The notes beneath the pieces are model-generated. The model saw nothing but the letters and a program-made list of their open reading frames with translations. It did not search any database and was not told the DNA's origin. Of a DNA stretch of 64,000 nucleotides, positions 18,213-26,873 are shown piece by piece (position 1 is the stretch's first letter; every line of letters begins with the position of its first letter). This stretch comes from CBDIDH01 sp965277595 (GTDB lineage Bacteria; Planctomycetota; Planctomycetia; Isosphaerales; Isosphaeraceae): assembly GCA_965277595.1 (NCBI GenBank), contig CBDIDH010000002.1:3720001-3784000 (forward strand). Direction: 5' to 3'. Position numbers and translations under genes: made by a program.

Positions 18213-19148
18213 ATGCACCCAAGACGCCGAATCACCCTCTCGGGCCTGTTCCTGGCCGTTGTCGTCCTCCTCTGCCGAACAGGCTCGCGGGCGCAAGACC
18301 TCCCGCCGCCCAGTCCCGAACCTGCTCCCGCCAAGGTCGAAACGGTCGCGCCCGCACCGTCGACCACGCCGACACCCTTGCCCGAGGCTCGTCCGCGAAG
18401 CACGCCGAAGGCCGCAAGCGCGCCAAACTCGGCGGCGACGGTCGGCCGAGGGAGTCTCTTGCGACTCTTCGCGCAGGCGAACCCGATGCTCTGGCCGCTC
18501 GTGCTTTGCTCGATCGTCGCCCTCGGCTACGCGCTCGAACGCCTGATCGCCCTGAGGCGCGAGCGGGTCATTCCGCGCGATTTCGTGGCCCGGTTTCTCG
18601 AACGACTCGCCAGCGGCAAGCTCGACCGCGACCGCGCCGCGGAACTCTGCAAGGCGAACGATAGCCCGATGGCCCGGATCTTCGCGATGGTCGTCAGCTA
18701 CTGGGGCCAGCCCGCCGCGACGATCCGCCAGGCGATCGGTTACGACGCCGCGGGCGAAGTTACTGACTTAAAACGGAATATCCGCGTTTTGAACGGAACG
18801 TCGACACTTGCCCCGCTGCTCGGCCTGCTCGGCACGGTCGTCGGCATGATCCAGTCGTTTGACGCCCTTGGCGGTCGGGTCGGCACGTCGAAAGGCGAGG
18901 CCCTGGCGCACGGAATCAGCCTCGCGCTCGTCGCCACGGCGCTCGGCCTTTCGATCGCCGTGGTCTCGGTCGTCGCCTACTATTATCTCCTGAATCGGGT
19001 CGATATTCTCGTCCGCGACCTCGATGAGAACGCCCGGAAGGTCGTTGACCTCGTCTCGGCCGAGTCGCTTCGACCCCTCTCGGGCGACCGCCGACCGAAC
19101 TTCACCACCCCCGGCGATCATCCCCGTCACGAGACTCGCGCGCATTAA
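18213..19148 (+). CDS. MotA/TolQ/ExbB proton channel family protein
   Basis: Start ATG 18213 has AAGGAGG nine bases upstream; ATG 18204 is too close to it. The 311-aa protein begins with a signal-like helix (LSGLFLAVVVLLCRTGSRAQ) and a 60-residue Pro/Ala/Thr-rich stretch before the ExbB core: membrane helix LWPLVLCSIVALGYALERLI, then GTSTLAPLLGLLGTVVGMI and HGISLALVATALGLSIAV. The N-terminal extension is long for an ExbB. With the following ExbD gene it forms a proton-motive-force transducer in the inner membrane; the TonB partner is not visible. Confidence 0.9.
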   Translation: MHPRRRITLSGLFLAVVVLLCRTGSRAQDLPPPSPEPAPAKVETVAPAPSTTPTPLPEARPRSTPKAASAPNSAATVGRGSLLRLFAQANPMLWPLVLCSIVALGYALERLIALRRERVIPRDFVARFLERLASGKLDRDRAAELCKANDSPMARIFAMVVSYWGQPAATIRQAIGYDAAGEVTDLKRNIRVLNGTSTLAPLLGLLGTVVGMIQSFDALGGRVGTSKGEALAHGISLALVATALGLSIAVVSVVAYYYLLNRVDILVRDLDENARKVVDLVSAESLRPLSGDRRPNFTTPGDHPRHETRAH

Positions 19149-19187
19149 TCTGATCCGACAGGACCCGCGCAAGGAGGCCAGCTCACG

Positions 19188-19634
19188 ATGCTTTCCGACC
19201 GCAACCGGGTCGACGAGATGCCGCAGATCAACATGACGCCGATGGTCGATGTGGTGCTTTGTCTCCTCGTCTTCTTCATGGCGGCTACCCGGCTTTACGA
19301 TTGGGACGAGAACGCCTTTTCGGTCAACGTTCCTCAGGTCGCCGAGGCCGCCCCCTTGACCGCGGCACCCGATGACCTCACGCTGACGATCGTCCGGCCC
19401 GGCCTCGTCGCCGTCGCCGAGGCCACGTATGACCTCAAGGCACTCGCCCGATGGCTCCGCGAGGCCCGCGAACGTTACGCCGATCAAGGGGTCGTGATCC
19501 GGGGCGACGCGACCCTGAACTATCAGGACCTCGCCGACGTTCTCTCCGCCTGCGACAGCGCGGGAATTCGGAACGTCCGCCTTCCCGTCCGCCCCCGAGA
19601 GACCGCGAATCCGTCGACGGCCGCGCGTCCTTGA
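19188..19634 (+). CDS. ExbD/TolR-family biopolymer transport protein
   Basis: The 148-aa protein has the family order: short cytoplasmic start with INMTPMVDVVLCLLVFFM, in which the Asp of MVDVV is the conserved intramembrane proton-binding residue, then a periplasmic domain (DDLTLTIVRPGLVAVA, VVIRGDATLNYQDLADVLSA). It starts 39 bases after the ExbB gene with AGGAGGC upstream. Together the two form the energising complex of a Ton- or Tol-like system. Confidence 0.9.
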   Translation: MLSDRNRVDEMPQINMTPMVDVVLCLLVFFMAATRLYDWDENAFSVNVPQVAEAAPLTAAPDDLTLTIVRPGLVAVAEATYDLKALARWLREARERYADQGVVIRGDATLNYQDLADVLSACDSAGIRNVRLPVRPRETANPSTAARP

Positions 19635-19670
19635 AGACGACCTCGACGAAGGACCTGGAAGGAAACCCGG

Positions 19671-20360
19671 ATGGAACTTTTGAAGCAGCTCGTCGCGACG
19701 GTTCGCCACTTCAGCCCCGACACGGTCAACGACCTGGCGAAGCAGTTCGGCGGCTGGCTTTACCTGATCCTCTTCGGAATCATCTTCGCCGAGACCGGCC
19801 TTGTCCTGATCCCCTTCTTGCCCGGCGATTCGCTCCTTTTCGCCGTCGGCGCCGTCTGCGCGCATCCCGACTCGCCACTCAACCTCGGCCTGACGGCCGT
19901 TCTTCTGGTGACGGCCTCGATCCTCGGCGATGCCGTGAATTACGCGGTCGGCTATTACGTCGGACCGGCGGTTTTTGCCAGTGAGCGATCCCGCCTGCTC
20001 AACAGGAAGCACCTGAACAAGGCGCACGCGTTTTACGAGACCTACGGCGGCAAAACGATCATTCTCGCCCGGTTCATCCCGATCATCCGCACCTTCGCCC
20101 CGTTCGTCGCCGGGATTGGCCGGATGAGCTATGCGAAATTCGCCCTGTACAACGTGATTGGCGGCGTCGCCTGGGTTTTGATCTGCCTGACCGCCGGCTG
20201 GTCGTTGGGGGCGAACCCCTGGGTCAAGAAGAACTTCGAGGTCGTCATCCTCGTGATCATCGCCATCTCGATCCTGCCCGCCCTCATCGAGATCGCCCGC
20301 GAACGGTTCAAGACCCGACCGGCCGCCGAGCCGGAACCCGTCGCCTCGGAAACGCCCTGA
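19671..20360 (+). CDS. DedA-family membrane protein
   Basis: The 229-aa protein has the DedA (SNARE-associated/VTT) features: FAETGLVLIPFLPGDSLLFA, a GDAVNYAVGYYVG turn, then the amphipathic ARFIPIIRTFAPFVAGIGRM segment with conserved Arg and Pro residues, and two C-terminal membrane helices. DedA proteins act as lipid flippases or transporters of undecaprenyl phosphate or phosphatidylethanolamine. It follows the ExbD gene by 36 bases with AAGG near its start, so it is likely cotranscribed. Confidence 0.9.
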   Translation: MELLKQLVATVRHFSPDTVNDLAKQFGGWLYLILFGIIFAETGLVLIPFLPGDSLLFAVGAVCAHPDSPLNLGLTAVLLVTASILGDAVNYAVGYYVGPAVFASERSRLLNRKHLNKAHAFYETYGGKTIILARFIPIIRTFAPFVAGIGRMSYAKFALYNVIGGVAWVLICLTAGWSLGANPWVKKNFEVVILVIIAISILPALIEIARERFKTRPAAEPEPVASETP

Positions 20361-20385
20361 CTCTCACCGCGAAACCGCGACAGTC

Positions 20386-20688
20386 TCAAACGCCGTTCGA
20401 GCCGCGATCAAGCGCTTTTTCCAGGTCGTCGAGCGGCATCGAGTTCATGTTGCCGCCGAGCAAGGCGCTGAGCTGCAAGCCCACCAGAGCCTCGCTCGGC
20501 CCGGTTCCTTCGAGAACCATGTTGAGATACGGCTCGGCCCCGACAAGCACAGCGCGCGGCTTGCCGTGGACGGTCAGGACATAGCGGACCTGATCGTTTT
20601 CCAGCTTCTTGAGAATCTCGGGCAGGTTCTGATGCAATTCCCGGCTGCCGATGATCCGGACCGGTGAGTCGGTCACCTTTTCCGCCAT
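20386..20688 (-). CDS. Phd/YefM-type antitoxin-like protein (orphan)
   Basis: The start ATG at 20688 has GGAGG ten bases upstream. The 100-aa protein has the Phd/YefM fold signature: VRIIGSRELHQNLPEILKKL, then VLTVHGKPRAVLVGAEPYL. In this family the N-terminal part binds operator DNA and the C-terminal tail wraps the toxin. Here the tail (LLGGNMNSMPLDDLEKALD) is present but no toxin gene lies next to it: downstream is the convergent dedA and upstream is a tRNA. Confidence 0.75.
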   Translation of the reverse strand: MAEKVTDSPVRIIGSRELHQNLPEILKKLENDQVRYVLTVHGKPRAVLVGAEPYLNMVLEGTGPSEALVGLQLSALLGGNMNSMPLDDLEKALDRGSNGV

Positions 20689-20816
20689 GGGAAACCAGCC
20701 TCCGCCCGAGCTAATGGGCAAGCACTCACCCGAAAAACCGCCAGGATGGGCGGTCCGCCGTGAGTCAAGAAAGGTGACGAGAAAAATGAAGGGATTGAAA
20801 CGTCGTCACATTCCAG

Positions 20817-20850
20817 AAACAAAAAGAGCGGGTCAAGAAGAACCCGCGGA
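20817..20850 (-). terminator. Rho-independent terminator of tRNA-Ala
   Basis: On the minus strand GCGGGT pairs with ACCCGC around an 8-base loop and is followed by TCTTTTTGTTT. It lies just 3' of the tRNA-Ala gene. Confidence 0.85.
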
Positions 20851-20856
20851 CGCGAA

Positions 20857-21290
<434 letters not shown>

Positions 21291-22001
21291 ATGCCTGTCG
21301 CGACCCCCCCGACCTTCGTCCTGACGAACGACGACGGCATCGATGCCCCCGGACTCGCGGCGCTCGTCTCGGCGACGGAAGGGCTGGGAAGACGCACGGT
21401 CATCGCGCCTTCGGGTCATTATTCCGGGTGCGGCCACGTCGTCACCACGCATGCTCCGGTCAAAATTCACCGCCATGCGATCGACCGTTTCGCCATCGAC
21501 GGCACGCCCGCCGACTGCGTTCGGATGGCGATCCACCATCTCGAACCTGACCTGACCTGGGTCCTTTCCGGAATCAACGCCGGGGGAAATCTCGGGACCG
21601 ACACGCATCACTCGGGCACGGTCGCGGCCGTTCGCGAGGGAGTGATTCACGGCAAGCCCGGAATCGCCCTCTCGCACTACCTGGCGCGTGGTCGAGCCGT
21701 TGACTGGGTCGAGGCCGCGCGATGGGTCCGGCCGGTGATCGTGGACCTGATTGCGCGTCCCTGGGAACCGGGCACCTTCTGGAACGTCAATCTTCCCCAT
21801 CCCGCGCCGGGGTCGAGCGATCCGAAGGTCGTCTTTTGCGATCTCGACCCCTCGCCTCTGCCTCTTAACTACCGACTCGACGACGACGGGCTTGTCGCGA
21901 ACTATTGCGGCGATTATCAGGCGCGTGCCCGGGTTCCGGGTCGTGACGTCGATGTCTGTTTCCAGGGGCGGATCGCGGTCTCGCTCGTTCGGGTCGGTTA
22001 A
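21291..22001 (+). CDS. surE: 5'-nucleotidase SurE
   Basis: The 236-aa protein carries all SurE hallmarks: the N-terminal metal site TNDDGIDAPGL, APSGHYSGCGH, the DGTPADCVRMA motif, and SGINAGGNLGTDTHHSGTVAAVREG. SurE is a divalent-metal-dependent survival protein that dephosphorylates nucleoside monophosphates. Start ATG 21291 is chosen over TTG 21282 for its GAGGA at a good distance. The gene is alone between a divergent tRNA and an FKBP gene. Confidence 0.93.
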   Translation: MPVATPPTFVLTNDDGIDAPGLAALVSATEGLGRRTVIAPSGHYSGCGHVVTTHAPVKIHRHAIDRFAIDGTPADCVRMAIHHLEPDLTWVLSGINAGGNLGTDTHHSGTVAAVREGVIHGKPGIALSHYLARGRAVDWVEAARWVRPVIVDLIARPWEPGTFWNVNLPHPAPGSSDPKVVFCDLDPSPLPLNYRLDDDGLVANYCGDYQARARVPGRDVDVCFQGRIAVSLVRVG

Positions 22002-22152
22002 GAGAACGATCGGCCGGGTCTGGATCGCGCCGCCCGGCGGATGTCATAATAAGGAGACCCGAGCCGACCGAATTCGACGTCCGCTCGTCCTTTATTCTCA
22101 TTCTCTCGTTTTTTTTTCCTGAAACCCTGGCGCAAGGCGTCGGGGGCTGGGA

Positions 22153-22737
22153 GTGATTCCCGTGTCGATCTCACGAACGAAAGGGATCTGGGCCGCGGCT
22201 CAGGTGGCCCTGGCGCTCATCGCCTTTGGTTGCGAGCCACCACCGATCGTCCCGGCGGTCGCGCCAGGGGTCGATAACCGCGAGAACCTCATGCCCAAGG
22301 AATCCGCGGCCGAGGCCAATGGCGAGATGGGCATGTCGCCCGGCTCGGCTGTTTTGCCCGGCCTGGTTCCCGCTCTGCCGACGGCCAAGGGCGAGACCAA
22401 GACCACGCCTTCAGGCGTCACCTACGAGACGATCACCGAGGGGACCGGCGCGACCGTCAAGGCGGGGCAGATGATCACTGTCCATTACATCGGCACGCTC
22501 GATGACGGCAAGGTCTTTGACAGCTCGCGCAAAAAGGGGAAGGCCGCCACGTTCTCGATCGGCACGGGAGCCGTGGTCAAGGGCTGGGATGAAGGCATTC
22601 CAGGCATGAAAATCGGCGAGGTCCGCAAGCTCACGATTCCGCCGGTCGTCGGCTACGGTGCCCTCGGTAGCAAGACGGGTTCGATCCCGCCGAATGCCAC
22701 GCTTCATTTCGAGGTCGAGATGATCAAGGCGGAATGA
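22153..22737 (+). CDS. FKBP-type peptidyl-prolyl isomerase, lipoprotein
   Basis: The protein has about 190 aa, with a GTG start at 22153 or, perhaps better given GGGAG nine bases upstream, at 22162. A lipoprotein signal ends in LIAFGC. After a linker of about 60 residues comes a full FKBP domain: GQMITVHYIGTLDDGKVFDS, FSIGTGAVVKGWDEGIPGM and VVGYGALGSKTGSIPPNATL. It should catalyse proline isomerisation on folding exported proteins in the periplasm. Confidence 0.9.
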   Translation: MIPVSISRTKGIWAAAQVALALIAFGCEPPPIVPAVAPGVDNRENLMPKESAAEANGEMGMSPGSAVLPGLVPALPTAKGETKTTPSGVTYETITEGTGATVKAGQMITVHYIGTLDDGKVFDSSRKKGKAATFSIGTGAVVKGWDEGIPGMKIGEVRKLTIPPVVGYGALGSKTGSIPPNATLHFEVEMIKAE

Positions 22738-22757
22738 CCCGGTCGTGTTTCTCTGAA

Positions 22758-23255
22758 TCAATAATGAAAGCCGTTCTTGCGGACGTGGAGGATCGGTTCG
22801 GCCTCGGCGTCAAAGACCGCGCCGGCGATGACCCGGCCGAGAAAGACGCGGTGGTCGCCCGAGGCGATCTCGCCGGCCACCTCGGCTTCAAGATAGGCCA
22901 TCGCTCCGTCAAGAACCGGCCCCGAGGCGTCGGCGACCGTTCGGAACGCCAAGCCTTCGAACGCCGGAGCGTCGGGGGGAAAACCCCGGCCGAAATGGCG
23001 GATGAGAGCCTTGCCTCCGGCGGGAACCTGGTTGAGCGTGAGCCGACCCGAGGCCGCCACCCAGTCGGCCGCGTAACGACCCGAGCCGATCGCGATCGTG
23101 ATCATCGGCGGCTCGAAACCCGCCTGTTGCACCCAGCTCGCGAGCATTCCCGTGCTTTGCCCGCCGTGGCGGACTGTCATGACGTAGAGTCCACTGGCGA
23201 CGCGCCCGAGGGCCTGACTCAGCGGCGAAAGCGTGGGTGAACTCGGCTCAGGCAT
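22758..23255 (-). CDS. flavin reductase (DIM6/NTAB) family protein
   Basis: The ATG at 23255 (GAGGG upstream) gives a 165-aa protein; earlier in-frame starts have no support. The sequence shows the FMN-binding split-barrel pattern of flavin reductases: GLYVMTVRHGGQSTGMLASW, PPMITIAIG, LTLNQVPAG and a C-terminal GDHRVFLGRVIAG. The family reduces FMN with NAD(P)H or donates reduced flavin to oxygenases. No partner oxygenase is nearby. It is convergent with the FKBP gene, 20 bases apart. Confidence 0.85.
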   Translation of the reverse strand: MPEPSSPTLSPLSQALGRVASGLYVMTVRHGGQSTGMLASWVQQAGFEPPMITIAIGSGRYAADWVAASGRLTLNQVPAGGKALIRHFGRGFPPDAPAFEGLAFRTVADASGPVLDGAMAYLEAEVAGEIASGDHRVFLGRVIAGAVFDAEAEPILHVRKNGFHY

Positions 23256-23585
23256 CGAATCGCCCTCGGTTCCAAAAAAAGAAAAAATCGTCAGCCGGGC
23301 CTCTTCCGTATACCGTCTCCGCCCCGAACTTTGCAACGTTTCTCGACGCCGAGGGGCGGGGGATTGTCGGATCGCTTCCCTTGAGATACCTTCGAACGGT
23401 TCGATTGACCGATTCAGCCAGCTTGATCCGCCGCGCCGTTTCTCGGCGGTTTGCCGAGCCTCGGGATTCGAACTGTTCCCCCCCTATGGAACAATGGTCG
23501 GGGCTGTTGCGTTGCCGTTCACGTCTGGACCATCAAGAGCGCCTCAGTCCGCGAACCATTGGACCGATCGAGACAAGGTTTTGAC
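23256..23585. other. divergent intergenic region
   Basis: The region lies between the flavin reductase and kinase genes. It has an A-rich stretch (TCCAAAAAAAGAAAAAAT, 23271-23288) near the flavin reductase start. The kinase frame extends into it from 23451 but without a ribosome binding site. No other gene is seen. Confidence 0.5.
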
Positions 23586-24452
23586 ATGGCCAACGCCGCG
23601 ACCACGCCGAAACTCTCCGCGATGAATTATCGGATCGTCGGCCCGCTCGGCAACGGCGCCGGGAGCACGATCCTACAGATTAGCGACAAGTCCGGCGGCG
23701 GCAAGCGGTACGCCCTCAAGGTCGTCCGCCGCCTCGGCCCCGACGACGACATTTACGTCAACCAGGCGAAGATCGAATACGACGTCACCCGCAAGCTCAA
23801 CCATCCGGCGATCCTCGAAATTTACGACATGCGCCAAAAGAGGTCGTGGTTCCGGGTCAACGGCGTCGAGCTTTTGATGGAGTTCGTCGACGGCAAGACC
23901 CTTGATGAGATCCCCGCGCCCGAGATGAATCAGCTTGTGCTGATCTTCCTCAAGGTCGCCGCGGCGATCAGCCACATGCACCGCCGGGGGGTCTTTCACG
24001 GGGATTTGAAGCCGTCAAACGTGATGCTCTCGAAGCGTGGTCAGGTCAAGATCATTGACTTCGGCACGGCCTGGATGCGCGGCGAGGATAAGAACCGCGT
24101 TCAAGGAACTCCACAGTACATGGCTCCCGAATCCGTCACCGAAAAGGTGGTCGACGAACGGACCGACATTTACAACTTCGGCGCCACGATGTACCGCATG
24201 TTCACGGGCCGATACGCCAATTACGGCATTCCCAAGGCCGGTGAAGGGGGGATTCACAAGTCGCCGACGCCCATCCAGATCAACCCCAAGATTCCCCAGC
24301 CCCTGAACGACCTGATTGTCGCCTGCGTCGAGCGTCATCCTGAAAAGCGTCCTGAGTCAATGTTCGACGTACAGAATCAGCTTACCGAGATCGTCAAGTT
24401 CCTCGGCCTCGAAGAAAAAGACCTGAAGGGCCTTCCCGACGACGACGACTGA
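23586..24452 (+). CDS. soluble Ser/Thr protein kinase
   Basis: The 288-aa protein is a bare kinase domain with no membrane helix. It has a relaxed glycine loop (GPLGNGAGSTI), the ATP Lys in RYALKVV, catalytic loop FHGDLKPSNVML (HGD in place of HRD), IDFGTA (DFG intact) and TPQYMAPESV (APE). The catalytic Asp, Lys and Asn are kept, so it is probably active. It lies upstream of the XPB helicase gene but 229 bases away, so cotranscription is uncertain. ATG 23586 gives the typical start. Confidence 0.88.
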   Translation: MANAATTPKLSAMNYRIVGPLGNGAGSTILQISDKSGGGKRYALKVVRRLGPDDDIYVNQAKIEYDVTRKLNHPAILEIYDMRQKRSWFRVNGVELLMEFVDGKTLDEIPAPEMNQLVLIFLKVAAAISHMHRRGVFHGDLKPSNVMLSKRGQVKIIDFGTAWMRGEDKNRVQGTPQYMAPESVTEKVVDERTDIYNFGATMYRMFTGRYANYGIPKAGEGGIHKSPTPIQINPKIPQPLNDLIVACVERHPEKRPESMFDVQNQLTEIVKFLGLEEKDLKGLPDDDD

Positions 24453-24681
24453 ACCCCCCGGCGATTCCGATCAAAACGGACGTCAATGACCGATCGTTCC
24501 AGGAAATGACCAGGCTTGCGCCTCGGCCGGTCTTGCGGCGTTGCCAAGACGAGTCTACGATGAACCCACGGACCCGCGCGGGCGGACCTGACCCGATCGG
24601 ACCTGATCCGATCGGTTAGCGGCCCGCCCGCCAGCCAGCCAGCCTGCCTCATCGATCCGACCTCTGGGTGGCAAGGAGCCC

Positions 24682-26406
24682 ATGCCGTACAACCCCGCCA
24701 ACCCGCTGATCGTTCAGGGCGACCGTACCGTCCTTCTCGAAGTTGATAACCCGCTCCACGCCGAGGCACGCGACGCCCTCGCGCCCTTCGCCGAGCTGGA
24801 AAAGAGCCCCGAGCACATCCACACCTATCGGCTCACGCCGCTCTCGCTCTGGAACGCCGCCGCCGCCGGAATCTCGGCCGACGCGATGATCGAGGCCCTC
24901 GCCCTTTACAGCAAGTTCGACCTGCCGCCCAACCTGCCGACCGACCTCCGCGAACTCGTCAGCCGATACGGTCGTGTCAGCCTTCGGCGGATCGCCGGTG
25001 AACTCCGGCTCATCAGCGACGACGTCGCCTTGCTCGAAGAACTCGCCCGTCAAAAAGGGGTCAGAGACTACCTCGGCGCTCGGGTCGACACGCATTCGAT
25101 CGTGATTCCCGACGCCTTTCGCGGCGTCCTGAAACAGGCACTCATCGGCGTCGGCTACCCGGCCGAAGACCTCGCCGGTTACACCGAGGGCGCCGGCCTT
25201 CCCGTTGAGATCCGCGAGGTCACCCGCGCCGGCCTTCCGTTTCGGGTCCGCGACTACCAGCAAATGGCTGTTGATGCGTTTCACGCCGGCGGCGACGTCC
25301 GCGGCGGCTCGGGCGTGATCGTCTTGCCCTGTGGCGCCGGCAAGACGATCGTCGGCATCTCGGCCCTCGCGACGCTCAAGAAGAATACCCTGGTTCTTAC
25401 CACCAGCACGACCGCCGTCGAGCAATGGAAGCGCGAGATCCTCGACAAGACCGACCTCGCCGACGACCTGGTGGCCACCTACACGGGCGACTCGAAGGAG
25501 ATCGCCCCCGTCACCGTCGCCACGTACCAGATTGTCACCTATCGGCCCAAGAAAGACGGCGATTTCCCCCATTTCCAGCTTTTCAACGAACGCGACTGGG
25601 GCCTCATCATTTACGACGAGGTTCACCTCTTGCCCGCCCCCGTCTTTCGGATCACGTCCGAGATCCAGGCTCGCCGCCGCCTCGGCCTGACGGCCACCTT
25701 GCTCCGCGAAGACGGCCGCGAGGAAGACGTTTTCAGCCTGATCGGTCCCAAGAAGTTTGACGTTCCCTGGCGCGTCCTTGAGTCCAAAGGCTGGATCGCC
25801 GAGGCCCAGTGCCATGAGGTCCGCCTCGGCCTTCCCGCCGACGCCAAGATGGAATATGCCGTCGCCGAGTGGCGCGATAAGTTCCGCCTCGCCAGCGAGA
25901 ACCCCGTCAAGGATGACCTGGTGGAACTCCTTCTTGACCAGCACGACGCCCCCGGCGACCGTGTTCTGGTGATCGGCCAGTATTTGAAACAACTGCGGCG
26001 GATCGCCTCGCGGTTTGATCTCCCCTTGATCACCGGCCAGACGACCAACGCGGAGCGCGAAGACCTTTACGGGCGTTTTCGACGCGGCGACTTACGAAAA
26101 CTCGTGCTTTCGAAAGTCGGCAACTTCGCCATTGACCTTCCCGACGCGAACGTGATGATCCAGGTTTCCGGCACCTTCGGCAGTCGTCAGGAAGAAGCTC
26201 AGCGCCTCGGCCGGATTCTCCGTCCCAAACCTGGCGAGACTCCCGCGACCTTTTACACCCTTGTCACGCGCGACACTCGCGAGATGGACTTTGCCCATCA
26301 CCGTCAACTGTTTCTGACCGAGCAAGGCTACAGTTACGAGATCCTCGACGAGTCCGACATCGCCGCCCGGGTCGGCACCCATGTTGTTCCCACGCGCCGG
26401 GCCTGA
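24682..26406 (+). CDS. XPB-type DNA repair helicase
   Basis: The 574-aa superfamily 2 helicase has an N-terminal damage-recognition-like region (LGARVDTHSIVIPDAF, residues about 131-146), Walker A PCGAGKT (216-222), DEVH box (312-315), motif III LGLTATLLREDG and a C-terminal RecA lobe ending with GTFGSRQEEAQRLGRILRPK (motif VI). This is the architecture of bacterial XPB (3'-5' helicase). Two genes on lies a helicase-associated protein, the same pairing as in actinobacteria, so the three genes probably act together in DNA repair. SD: AAGGAG before ATG 24682. Confidence 0.92.
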   Translation: MPYNPANPLIVQGDRTVLLEVDNPLHAEARDALAPFAELEKSPEHIHTYRLTPLSLWNAAAAGISADAMIEALALYSKFDLPPNLPTDLRELVSRYGRVSLRRIAGELRLISDDVALLEELARQKGVRDYLGARVDTHSIVIPDAFRGVLKQALIGVGYPAEDLAGYTEGAGLPVEIREVTRAGLPFRVRDYQQMAVDAFHAGGDVRGGSGVIVLPCGAGKTIVGISALATLKKNTLVLTTSTTAVEQWKREILDKTDLADDLVATYTGDSKEIAPVTVATYQIVTYRPKKDGDFPHFQLFNERDWGLIIYDEVHLLPAPVFRITSEIQARRRLGLTATLLREDGREEDVFSLIGPKKFDVPWRVLESKGWIAEAQCHEVRLGLPADAKMEYAVAEWRDKFRLASENPVKDDLVELLLDQHDAPGDRVLVIGQYLKQLRRIASRFDLPLITGQTTNAEREDLYGRFRRGDLRKLVLSKVGNFAIDLPDANVMIQVSGTFGSRQEEAQRLGRILRPKPGETPATFYTLVTRDTREMDFAHHRQLFLTEQGYSYEILDESDIAARVGTHVVPTRRA

Positions 26407-26427
26407 CTCGTTTCGTTGAGCGACCGA

Positions 26428-26538
26428 AGGACAGAGGGCAAAGGGCAGAGGGCAGAGGGCAAATAAAAGGATTTTTGCCACGACTCCGCCTTTCCCTTTT
26501 GACCTCTGCCCTTTGTCCTCTGTACTTTTCGTCCTAGG
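26428..26538. repeat. heptamer hairpin, GGGCAAA/CTTTGCC family
   Basis: The left arm (ACAGAGGGCAAAGGGCAGAG and onward to 26463) is built of AGGGCAA/AGGGCAG heptamers, and the right arm (CTCTGCCCTTTGTCCTCTGT, 26504-26523) is its complement. They are separated by about 40 bases including AAAAGGATTTTTGCC. It lies between the XPB gene and the small gene of the same operon and may end or attenuate transcription. It is related to the array at 8745-8886. Confidence 0.8.
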
Positions 26539-26632
26539 ATTCGCCTCGCCATCGCCCGACGCGCGCTCAAAAGAGGTTGCCTTGACGATGCTCTCCCCAG
26601 GCTTCGGCCAGACTGTACCGGGGCCTTGACTG

Positions 26633-26860
26633 ATGAATCCTTCCAAACCCGCGCGGACGCCCATCAAGCTGCACAAACAGGTGGCCCTGATCCGCACCTC
26701 GGAGCCTCTCGTCGCGCAAGAGTTGCTCGCGCGAAAGTCGCTCACGCGACTGATCGCCGGCCGACTCTCAGACACCGTCTTGCTCGTCCGGGCCGAAGAC
26801 GAGGAGGCGATTCTCGACGACCTGCGTCGGATGGGCCACACTCCCCGGGTCGTGCGCTGA
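26633..26860 (+). CDS. small conserved-looking protein in the XPB cluster
   Basis: The 75-aa frame starts at ATG 26633 and ends 13 bases before the large helicase-associated gene. It is basic at the start (MNPSKPARTPIKLHKQVALI), with a helical middle (EPLVAQELLARKSLTRLIAG) and a compact end (VLLVRAEDEEAILDDLRRMG). Codon use and tight spacing suggest a real gene. I do not recognise the family; a small accessory factor of the XPB helicase pair is possible by context. Confidence 0.6.
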   Translation: MNPSKPARTPIKLHKQVALIRTSEPLVAQELLARKSLTRLIAGRLSDTVLLVRAEDEEAILDDLRRMGHTPRVVR

Positions 26861-26873
26861 GGGCCTTGCGGCG

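Noticed and set aside
18768..20027. 419-codon open frame on the minus strand
   Set aside because: It is antisense to the ExbB, ExbD and DedA genes, all with clear family motifs.
24649..25992. 447-codon open frame on the minus strand
   Set aside because: It is antisense to the XPB helicase gene, which has all helicase motifs.
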